Assembly (NCBI RefSeq): GCF_009389715.1
Contig: NC_052409.1
Coordinates: forward strand, 2,148,001 to 2,212,000
DNA length: 64,000 nt
Direction: 5' to 3'
DNA from: Phoenix dactylifera
Lineage: Eukaryota; Streptophyta; Magnoliopsida; Arecales; Arecaceae
In this document: in pieces, positions 23,001-33,373 of the stretch
Numbering within the stretch: position 1 is the stretch's first letter
How the letters are laid out: each line of letters opens with the position of its first letter
Made by a program: the position numbers and the translations under genes
The notes under the pieces: model-generated
Told to the model about the DNA's origin: nothing
The model's database searches: none
Seen by the model: only the letters and a program-made list of their open reading frames with translations

Positions 23001-23661
23001 TTAAGAGTACTATCTTATCCACCTTTTGCAAAACAAAATTGCCTGAGTGGGAACTTTTAGCTCTTCAAAAGCAATATGACTTGCTGCCATGTACTTGGGT
23101 TACAACTACCTCTAGTATGGAAGCTTTCCAAGACTACCCCCAAGAAAGCTGTATCAACACTTTACAAAACGAAAATTGTATCAACTTGATTAAGTGTGCA
23201 TTTAAAGCATAAGAAACTGCCTGTACTTTCTCAATCCATAGTGAGTTACTTATATCTCAATCCATGACTTTCTTGAATTACAACTTGACATTTTAAATAA
23301 ATTCAACATGATTCCTCCTTCCAAGTAATGTAAGAATGAATGGGATGTTCTCCAGCATGACAGAAGTAACCATTATGTGATAATTTGTTACGATGAAAGT
23401 TGATCCTAAATCCATTTTCTAAACTGGCAATAATATATTATCCTTTAGCTCATTAAGCCCAACAACAACTGCATGTTGGAACAAGATCTATGTACCTTTA
23501 TAACGAGAACACAGAAACTACCATAGATCACCTTTCAGGAATTATATTTATTAAATGAAAATCATTGCATGAAATGAAAAAATATAGTTGCAATGTTGTA
23601 ATATGTACTATATTAGTCTTTTATAAAAATTGAAACTGTGCATGACTTGACCATTTAGTAA

Positions 23662-23820
23662 GGGGCTGTTTGGATGCCCAGGCTAATTATTCACAGCTTA
23701 GCTGTCCGGGCCACTGAAGGTTCCTTTTAGAAAGAGGCAAAAAAAGTGAGGAAGTTTAAGCAATCAGGGAACCTCTGAATTGCAAATTCTGATTTTTCTT
23801 TTTTCTTTCCTTTGGGCTTT

Positions 23821-23851
<31 letters not shown>

Positions 23852-24075
23852 GGTTGGTTAAGATAAATCACCTCTCAGATCAATCAAATTTTCCCCAAAA
23901 TTGGCATGGATGCTTCAATTTGATCCCCCCATGCCCCCCCCCCCCCCCCCCCCCCATCTCTTCTCTCCATCCCCCCCCCCCCCATCTCTTCTCTCCATCT
24001 TCATTCTTGACTTTAAATTCTGCTCTGATGCATGATATATCCCTGAATATTGAGTTCGAGCATCCAAACAGACTC
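23662..24075. mobile_element. second Tourist-like MITE, with G and C homopolymers
   Basis: The 414-bp element begins GGGGCTGTTTGGATGCCC and ends GAGCATCCAAACAGACTC. It is flanked by TAA at 23659-23661 and 24076-24078. Its ends match those of the MITE 660 bp away. Its middle contains G23 (23831-23853), C22 (23934-23955) and C13 (23971-23983). Confidence 0.77.
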
Positions 24076-25144
24076 TAAATGTATAATTACCTTTCACCTA
24101 ATTACCTGCAATTGCCGTAACAATAGCAAGATGTGGCCCAATGTTACTCTAGAAATAACTTGCTTTACTTGAAGAAGCTATGTTTCCTTTCACATGGAAA
24201 CAAAAGCTTTTTGACCATTTTTAAGATTATCAAGTTAAGTTAATGCATCAGAAAAAAAGAAAAGAAACAAAAAGAAAAGAAAGGAACAGGAACAAAAAAT
24301 GCAGAAAACTGCATAAAGCATGCTCTGTTTTTATATTTCATTAGCATGAAAGGTAAAATTTACATTGTGTTCATTTACACCTATTTTCATTTTTTCCATA
24401 ATAAAAAAAATAGAAGCTACTAATAGGATATTCTTAATAACTTAATCTGGTAAAAAAAGAGGAGTAAAAAAGAACAGACGGCATAATAAACATTCCATGT
24501 GCGGTATTTGTCAGCTCCAAATTCCAATCTTCAGTCCATTACCTTCCCCATTTATATGATCCCAAGAAAGAAAGTCAATTCAAAAGCTCAACCCAGAAAC
24601 ACTCTTGCCCCCAAAACAACATCGACTTCCATTTATAATCACAACCTGACATTCTTGACCTCAAACTCCATTATCGATCCTAATCTAACTACATGGACCA
24701 CTACAAGTGAAAGTGTGAACACCATAGTTTAACCCCGCTAGAGAAACCCGTACACAAAACCAATTCCCGATTTTTCTTTCTCCTTTTTTTTCCTATTCGC
24801 TTTCAAACTCTACCACCACTTGGCATTGTCGTGCAGACAGTTTCGGGAACAACAAAATGGATTTTACCCAGATGATCATGTCTCTAAGAACTACTTCAAT
24901 TAAATCAGATCGGAATCCAAAATCGAAAAAAAGAGCACTCATTTCACTAATGCAACCATAAATAAGCAACAAATGATCAAGAAAAAAGGCCCAAAAAAGG
25001 CCAAAAAGCACATCAATCAAACCAAATTCATCATCCAATAGAATCGATAACCCAGAGAAGGCTATCACCAGATCGAAAACTCGAGAGTTAGAATGAAACA
25101 AGAGATCCCTGCAAGAAAAGCAAGCACGAAGGGTGTTTCCATAC

Positions 25145-25245
25145 CTTCGGTGGGGGATTCGTGGAGAGATACCGGAGTAGGGTAGGGGGAGGGAGCCGGT
25201 GTTCTTGGTGTAGGTTGTGGGAGAGTTCGATTTCAGGTGCGGAGG
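25145..25245 (-). other. 5'UTR exon of the DUF4050 gene
   Basis: A GC-rich, ATG-free leader exon, CT-rich in the transcript sense, ending at the donor GAAG|GTATGG. The right edge is estimated from the TATA box about 30 bp upstream. Confidence 0.5.
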
Positions 25246-25271
25246 CGGCGGCGGAGACCGGATAAAATGGA

Positions 25272-25280
25272 TTTTATATT
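25272..25280 (-). promoter_or_regulatory. TATA box of the DUF4050 gene
   Basis: On the minus strand the sequence reads ATATAAAAT, about 30 bp upstream of the GC-rich leader exon. Upstream of it (25300-25345) is a GA-rich microsatellite in the transcript sense, a common feature of plant core promoters. Confidence 0.55.
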
Positions 25281-25299
25281 AGGACGGCGGATTGCCTTC

Positions 25300-26571
25300 T
25301 TTCTTTCTCTCTCTCTCTCTCTTTCCTTCTTTCTTTCTTTCTTTTTTCAGCCGGATACAATGTACCGTTTAGTATGACTGCGTTCATACAAAAAAAAAAA
25401 AAAAAAAAATTGAAGAGAGAGTGAAGCCAACTCATAGCTGTCACAAAACTAGCCGCCAAAATGCTCCAAAACATGTAAGGCCACTCGATCAGCTGTATTA
25501 TTCGCCTTTTGACAAACATAGATAACCTAAGAAGCAACACAATTCCTCAAAAAATTACAGGCAGATGCTCATCGCTATCCAAACGTGGCTCTGAATCCAT
25601 CTAATCACAGTCATCAAATCTTTTTTTTTGGGATAAAAATCGTCAAATCTCTTTTCAAGTCTCTGAAACTGACTTGCACATGAGTAATCTCTTTTCAAGT
25701 AGCTCTTAGCTCAGCTTAAAAAATAAAAGTATTATAGAGCCTAAAATCAATGTCTCTATAAAATCAGCATCTTTTTGAACTCCATAAGTATCCACACAAC
25801 CATCGAAGTTCATATGGGAAAAAACCAATCATCTTGCCAATTTGTTCTCTCTCTCTCTCTCTCTCTCGTTTTTTAGTTTTCATCTGATTTTATCTTTTGT
25901 GGGAAAGAAGGATTCACCTTCCTCCGCGCGGCTACGCCATTGGATCGCTCTTCGGAATGCTTTGAGATATTTGCGGGGCGCGATCCTAACGGCCAACGTC
26001 GCGAGACAACATCAAGCATTCATTCGCCCAAAAAATACAACCCGAACCTTCGTCTTTGGGGGCCCAAACTTCAAACAGTAGGCGCCGATCCACTTTTGGC
26101 CACTCAAATCATCCTTCATTCAAACTTTGGGCCGCCATGCTGAGGCTATCCACTACCATACATTTGTTCGCGCTTGCATGTTTTAATCCTCTTTATTATA
26201 TAAAATTAATTATCTAAAATGTATTTTATTAAAATTTAAGTTAATTATAGTACGTCTCATTGGCAAAAAGATTGTAACACTTTTGCAAAGATGAAATCTG
26301 AACCAAGAACCATAGACGTATCCATAAAGTACTTTATATTTGTGGTATTCATATTTTAATTTATTTTGTTAGTAATAATGATGATGATTAAAATTAAGAA
26401 TAAAATTATTTACCGACTCTTGCTATTTTTTTGAAAAAGTTTCATACAATTGATTGACTATTATTGTCGGCACTCCCAATTGTATTGCACACTGTAGTGT
26501 TGCGGAGGATTTTTCGCGGTATCAATTTTAGATTTTTTTTTTTTTGGTACAATGGTTGTTCACATTATTTC
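25300..26571. other. intergenic DNA with CT microsatellites
   Basis: It contains CT/CTTT repeats at about 25300-25345 and 25845-25867, an A run at 25390-25409, and a GC-richer stretch at 25920-26140 with short open frames that I could not identify. I see no gene. Confidence 0.5.
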
Positions 26572-27215
26572 AGTATAAATACAACCAGCAGAGTTGAGAG
26601 AAAGGAGATGGCGTAAGAGTGGAGGGGCAGCTATCAAATATGTCCGAAGAACTTCTTCTGAGTGGTTTTAAGTACGATAATACGGAATAGCGGTAGTGTA
26701 ATAATAACTATGGTTTTGAAATAAAACGGTTCATACCTTCTTTAGTACCATACTTGGAGGTGAGTATTGTGAGAGCGAGAATCTCTTTTAACTATGAATT
26801 AATCTGATAGTTAATAGGGCTCTAGATTTAACTGTATAAAAATAAGCGAGGACTATATTAAGAAATGAAATATCCTTGTCCTAATCACCCTCCAGCATGA
26901 GTACAACCAATAAAATTGAGAGAAAAGAGATGGCGTAAAGGTGGAGGGGCGACTATAAAATATGTCCAAAAAAACCTCTTTCGAGTGGTTGTAAGTATGG
27001 TAATATGGGGTAGTGGTACTATAATAATAACTATGGTTTTGAAATAAAACCGTTCATACCTTCTTTAGTACCATACTTGGAGGTGAGTATTGTAAAAGAG
27101 AGAATCTCTTTTAACTGTGAAATTAATCCGATAGTTAATAGGGCTCTGGATTTAACTGTATAAAAAATAGAAGGATCATATTAAGAAATGAAGGATCCTT
27201 GTCCTATTCACCCTT
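26572..27215. repeat. tandem duplication, two copies of about 322 bp
   Basis: Copy 1 (26572-26893) and copy 2 (26894-27215) align throughout. Shared blocks include GAGAAAxGAGATGGCGTAA, ACCTTCTTTAGTACCATACT (26734 and 27057) and GTTAATAGGGCTCT. Divergence is visible but moderate, with small indels. The unit codes for nothing I recognise. Confidence 0.88.
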
Positions 27216-28376
27216 CCACTGCCTTGATATGTAATGATCAAGCGCCATTAAACTATCCATTGAATCATCTAGACCTTAAGAGGACCTCTCTTACATAGAG
27301 ACACCCAATAGACTTTCTAACATAGTCTAAATCCATTCATCTTTGGACTTCCGATAGATGAATTAGGGTTTTCATTTTACAATTTCTTGGATTGATTTGG
27401 GCTTTTGATTGTGGAGACTCTAGCCCTTCTGTGTCTCTCTCTATTCGGTTATGAACAATTGAATTAATATCTAATAGTTTATATTATTTTTTGAAATTTT
27501 ATTATATATTAAGAATAGCTTGTGTCTATATCCTCATGATCTAAGAGGTTAAGAATCTTTACTTGAAACAGGCCCAATCGTGAGGTGGTCAGGGATGGAT
27601 GGCCTGGACCCAAGCCATGAATCTGATCGGTTAGGTTGCATAAGTTAGGTCCAAGTTGGGTCCAGTGATGATAAACAGGTCTAAACCAGGACTATCACCA
27701 CCGCTACAAATGCATGTTCTCAAAAAAAAAAAAAAAAAATTTGTATAGGTAGATGATAAAGAATTCCCACATTATGACCTTAACTTCCTTCATGATTGCA
27801 TTGGATCCATCATGTTCAAGTCTATTTTGGTAGTTGGTTTGCAAATTTGCTATAAATGAACCAGTACTCAAATGGTAGGCCAATTGTCATATATCACAGC
27901 TTCAACCCAAGCCGATTCGATTTGGAGAAGAAAAGTTTCTTTCAACCTAGTTGACTCGAATCTTTTAGAATCTAATAACAGAAAACAAAAAAATTACGAA
28001 AGTTGGGTCATGAATCCCTTTTGTTTCACTAATTCAATAAATAAATTTGATTATAATATCTAGTTTAGGTCCGCCCTTACAAAATTAAAGTCAGAGTTCT
28101 CTTCTAGAATAGGTCACGACTTCCTCAAAATAGTCATGAATAAAAAAAATAATCATAAAGAGCTAGTATTTCCTTGTAATAAGATTTTTGCTCCAACCTC
28201 AATTTTGTCTTCAACGGCGTTGTCTAATTTTTTCTAGATTAAAGTTATGCCCTATAAATTTTTTTTGAAATTTTTTTTAATTTTGACCAATCCATTTCAA
28301 AGCTCAAACATTATTGTATACCTTCAATTATTATGTGAGCCAAACCCTTTGAAGGTAGAGGCATCTTCTTAGTACT
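27216..28376. other. intergenic DNA
   Basis: AT-rich, no gene seen. It contains an A run near 27721-27739. Confidence 0.5.
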
Positions 28377-28476
28377 CATCGAGAGCTTTGCTTTGGTATT
28401 TGACATGGTAAAAGGAGATGCTAAATCATCGAGAGCTTTGCTTTGGTATTTGACATGGTAAAAAGAGATGCTAAAT
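28377..28476. repeat. 50-bp tandem duplication
   Basis: The 50-bp unit beginning CATCGAGAGCTTTGCTTTGG occurs twice in direct succession (28377-28426, 28427-28476) with one mismatch. This is a recent local duplication. Confidence 0.95.
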
Positions 28477-29922
28477 TAGAAAGTTATGCCTTCCAAAAGT
28501 TGGGTTCATAGTCGAGCATCATAAGGCAGATTTTGCCTTTGAATCCTATCCAAATCTATGCGAAATGGCCAGAATAATCAGCAGTAGGTCTGGTGATCCG
28601 TCCTGATCATAAGAAAATGTTATAAAGAGGGCTTTTTTATCATTTGGACATGTAGAGGTATTGTAAAATATTTACTGAGATTGAACAATGATTTACTGTA
28701 ATGGTGTATGGCAATGGCCCATACACCTGACCCAAGCTACAAGCCAGTTAACATTGCTTAACCTTCAGCTTAACAAATGTGAATGATCTTTTACCTGTAC
28801 ACAACTTAATTAACCTACAAATTAGAATTTCCTTGTTACATATTATAATTCGACTTGTCCTACCTAATATATCAGTAAGTTTCCAACATAATCTTGTCAT
28901 GGCTCCAAGACCAATGATCCATCAGGTCACTGGAGCGTAATGCATATCCGAATCATTTAAGATGTGGGGTTAAATGTTTGACAAGAGTATGATTTGAAAA
29001 CGAAATATGCCTATCAATTTGGGCATCCTATTACAAAAAAAAAGAGAGAAAAATTTCATAGGCTAATAAATTCATATCCACATTCTCTATTAGCACGTTT
29101 AAGTAAAAAAGATATTTTTATAAATAAAACAATTTTGTTAGATTACGACTAGAGGTGGCAATTCATGATCAACTTGCCAACTTGACAAGAAACTTGAACC
29201 ATGATGAGTAAGTTTGAATTTGACATGAAGGGGTTCCGATGAATAGACTCATCAACAAAATCTATTCATTAAATGGACTGGGCTTAAACTTAGAGGTGAC
29301 TCATTTGATGTATTTGAACTGTTTAATAATTAGACTAAGTCAGGTCCACCTGCTTACAATTCATTTATTCATGTCAAATCAGGTAAGCATCTCATTGCAT
29401 ATTTGACCTAACTTGATCAGCTTTCTTAAGTGTTGCGACGTATAGTTTGTTTGTTCCAATGGTTTAATTCAAATTTTGACTCTTGATCTAATTACTTAGC
29501 AAGTTGAGTTTGCATTGATAATTTTTCTCAGATATTTGTATCTCAATCTAATCTGAACCTCACCTCGTCTATCCATTACCACTTCTACTCATTTGTGAAA
29601 TGGTTTATAGAGACCCAATTCACCTTTGCCTTTGCTTGGATAGAGATTGTATCTTTCACACAGAAGAAATATTCATCTTTCTTCATGCAAATCTACTGTT
29701 GGATCACACAATGATCACATCAAAATATGTATAGATGGATGAATGAAAAAAAATGAAATGCTTCTAGATCCATGTGAGGTGCAATACAACGGTCGACATC
29801 GCGAAAAAAAAAACACACACACACACATAGAGAGAGAGACACAATCTACCATGCTTTTGCGCCAAAGATGCAACCCCAGCCTCACCTGAACTGCCCCAAA
29901 AACTTAGGATGCCCGTCAACAC
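28477..29922. other. intergenic DNA
   Basis: No gene. The stretch 29150-29580 has repeated CAACTTG/AACTTGA words of the drifting low-complexity kind common in plant intergenic DNA. A (CA)n then (GA)n microsatellite lies at about 29812-29840. Confidence 0.5.
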
Positions 29923-29925
29923 TAA

Positions 29926-30389
29926 GGGCTCGTTAGGTTCGCAGAAAAAGAAAGGGGGGAACTGTGGTCAACGGAAAAGTAATGAGATGCCTCTTGTTTG
30001 GTTGGAGTTTTCAAAGAAGAGAGACGGAAAAGTTGTATTCTCATGGAAATATGATTCATACATTTCATGGGAAAATCTTTTCCATGAGAAACATAGAAAA
30101 ATTACTTTCCCATGAGCTAGGAATCACTCTATTTTTTTTTTCCCAAAAAGGTCCTTCAGCATTAAAGAGACATTAAAGATCTAATTTTTATTAAGAGTAT
30201 AATAGGAATTACACATAACTTTCTTAGGAAAGTAGATGGTCAACCAAATATACTCTGAAAATCTGTCACTTTTTCATAGTCAACTAAATATGCTAAAAGT
30301 ATTTTTTCAGGTATTCTTTTTCTAGTAATCTGATTTTTAGAAATCATATTTTTAGAAGAAAAAATATTTTTCGTGAACTAAATGGGCCC
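29926..30389. mobile_element. Tourist-like MITE
   Basis: The 464-bp element begins GGGCTCGTTAGGTTCGC and ends GTGAACTAAATGGGCCC, an imperfect inverted repeat of about 20 bp. It is flanked by TAA at 29923-29925 and 30390-30392. Its interior also has inverted symmetry around TTTTCC/GGAAAA words. It is non-coding. Confidence 0.75.
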
Positions 30390-30392
30390 TAA

Positions 30393-33277
30393 TCGGGTCT
30401 ACACCTTCGACGTTAGTGTGAGGGGTCTTTTCTAGGCTCATGGATTGCTGGCCCCAGGTAGCCAAACAGGACCACTCAGAACTTCCCTTCCCTGTCCTCA
30501 CAGGAAATCCTTGTCTTGGGGTGATGGTACCCTGACATGATCAGGTAACGTGCCATTTGAACCAACCAGGACCGTTGCCTAGTTGCTCCCTCATAAACGA
30601 TGCTGCTTCCCACTATTTGATGCTTGTTTCCACGGCTCCATTCCACATCCCATGTACGAAGAATTGTGGAGAAAGATGCACTTCATCATGGGAAACTTGA
30701 TGTTCACTTGAAATATGCGCAAATATAGCTTGACATGATTAGGTAAAAGACGTTGTTTTCTATTTTTGGTGCTTCTCCCAAGCGCTATATTCGCCTTCAT
30801 CCTGTGCAGACCAATTGGGAGAAAGATCCACCCAATCATGGAGAAAAGACCAATTGAGCTCCTCCTTCTTGGACAGTCAAACTTTCTGTTCCTTGAATGA
30901 TAGATTGAAAAATTAGATGCATGTTAGATATTGGAACCATCCTACGACATACATCACGTTGTTCGATAGAGCTTTATAAGTTGTGCAGTTGCGGAACATC
31001 CAGTGCTATCCAAGAGAACAATGTTGTGCTGACATTACATCAGACGATCAAATGGTCAAACATGCATTGGACTCATATTTGAGAATCACATAAAACTATG
31101 TCCGACTTGAGTAAATTTCAAAACATAATAGCTAATAACAATTGTTCAACTTATTAGGTTTAGCTGGTCTAAGTAGTAGCGAAGCCAAGGACCAAAATGG
31201 GATCAGGCATTTTGGAATTGCAAATCTTTTCTGCTGGAAAATCTTTTAACTTTACCTTGAAAATCTTGCACTTCATGATGTGTTTCCCCATGGCTTTAGG
31301 CTCTAAGCACAACGTCCTCGTTTCCTCTTTATGTTAGTTATTCCTCAACCATGTAACCAAGAGACCACAATTTGTCCCTAATTCACATATGTGACATGGG
31401 TCCGGGCCAAGTATGCATGCATAGCTCCACACAAACCCCGAAGTTACTCCAAGCAAGTAGTCCATGAAAACAACACGACCTTGCGCATAAGGAACGCAAA
31501 TCCACTGTCCAACATTAGTTGTCACCACTTCTCATCAATGGAGCTGCCTAGCAAAAAACTCTTACGGTTTTAAATTACCACCAAGATTTACCATACCGAT
31601 CGATACCGTACCGTATCAAACATATTGTATCGTACCGATATGTGGTACCGAACCGTACCAATATTCTGTATACTGAATCTTACCATACTACACCGCATAC
31701 TGACATTACAATAAGATGATACTGATACGGACTCGGTACCACGACGATAAACTTTGGTTCTTGTTCATCCACGCCAATAGAAAGTTGGCTCAAAATAGTT
31801 TTAGCATAAGTCCTACATAGTGAAAATGAGACCAAAACTTTATTTGGATACTTGTATATGATTAAACGATTCAATGAAATTATTAGTTGGACTAAGTTCA
31901 CCAGCTCAGCAGTGTACCAGTCCAACCACAAAGTGATATGCCTATATTGCTCCCTTCCCCTTCTATTTCTTTTTCAACCATATACATGCGCATCGCTTTG
32001 TGGTTAGACCGATCCACCGCTGGTGGACCTAGTCCAATGAATAACTTCTCATTCATGCATGTGTACTCTCACATCTCCTAGCAGGGGTGCTCTATTGGTT
32101 GTTTCCTTTATTGCTGTTGTAACCTAAACAAATGCACATATATAAACACATGGGAAAGCGCATATAAGAAAAATAGCATGCCTCATTGGAAGAAATGTGG
32201 TTGTATCAAACATAAAACACATTGTCATATTCTTACAAGCATGACACTGGTTCAGCGATCCATGAATATTATGCAAGCATCAAGCATTGACACAAATACT
32301 GAAGTCTAATCACACTGACTAATGGAAAACTAAGCAATTAGTCCAATAGCCACACTGCTTGATTTAAATCTTAGTAGGTTCTCACCAAATGTTTTTAACA
32401 AAGGTAATTCTCCTATAACTTATTTGAAATAATTAATAGTGTCCCACTGCATGCCTCCGAGCCATCTAAGATGGTAGAGACAACAAACAATCAGCAGTAC
32501 AATAAGCACGAGACATGGAGCTCGATTGAGACTTGAGATTGGACCACTGCCCAATTTGGTGCCATTCGCCAAGGCTAGTTTTTTGAGGCAAAAAAACTCA
32601 AAGGCTAGTTAAAATTGGACTGATGCCCGGATCTACTCACCGTCGTAGATCCTGGCCCACACAAGATAAATATGGTGCAAAGGGGAAGAGTTTGAGAGGC
32701 TAACCGAATAGTAAATTAGGTAGTCTTTTATGTGGCCAACTATTTTAGAGATACTTTTTAGATGGAGAAGAGGGGGTTATCTGGTGCGCTTCGAAACTTG
32801 TTATTTTTTTATTTTTTTCTTTTATGTATTCGTACCTGCACTATATCATACATCCTTAATTAAAAAGAGAGAAAAAAAAGAAAAGCCAGCAAGCCAAGCC
32901 CTAATGATTGGACTGAAATGTCCCATATAATTTGGAGGACTTCACCGCAAGCTGGCAACCCAATGTGGAGTACTCGCACACAATGAGCACCCATCTACCC
33001 ATGGCCCTCCTCTCTGGCATCCCTTTCCTTTTGCCGCAGGGCATCATAAATGGCCAGGTAGGTTGAAACTAGAGATGATGGGGAGTTGGGAGCACCAGTC
33101 CTTGCTCTTTACCACATTGCTCACCAAACTTCTCCAAGTTCTTCCTCTAGGAGACTTGGTTCTTATTGCCTCCTTTACTTCATTTCTACCCAGTCCCTCA
33201 TATTTTGTCTCCAACTATAGCCTCACATCACTCCCCTTCTTACCAGTCTTCTGGTGGTAGGACCCTGAAATCTTCCT
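30393..33277. other. intergenic DNA upstream of the XTH gene
   Basis: No gene recognised. It contains a degenerate patch of ACCGTACC/GATACCG words at 31590-31720. The right end is the promoter region of the XTH gene. Confidence 0.5.
31590..31720. repeat. degenerate GTACCG-type short repeat patch
   Basis: Many overlapping variants of ACCGTACCG and GATACCG on both strands. A weaker patch of the same words lies at 42560-42665. Its nature is unclear. Confidence 0.5.
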
Positions 33278-33285
33278 ATTTATGC
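33278..33285 (+). promoter_or_regulatory. possible TATA box of the XTH gene
   Basis: TATTTATG in the context TCCTATTTATGCTC, 89 bp upstream of the ATG at 33374, a normal spacing for a short plant 5'UTR. Confidence 0.4.
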
Positions 33286-33373
33286 TCTCTGTAAAGCCAC
33301 ACTCTATCCTCATTGGAGCATCAGGCAGAGCCACTCTTGTTCGCCATTCTTCCTTCCCAATTTCCTACTCTTT

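Larger units (their letters stand above)
21712..25144 (-). other. 5'UTR intron of the DUF4050 gene
   Basis: A donor GAAG|GTATGG at 25145/25144 and the acceptor TTAG just before the ATG at 21711 define an intron of about 3.4 kb. It holds two Tourist-like MITEs (22683-23000 and 23662-24075) and long A/T-rich stretches. Small open frames inside it show no coding signature. Confidence 0.6.

Noticed and set aside
23812-24097. Gly/Pro-rich open frames
   Set aside because: Generated by the G and C homopolymers inside a MITE.
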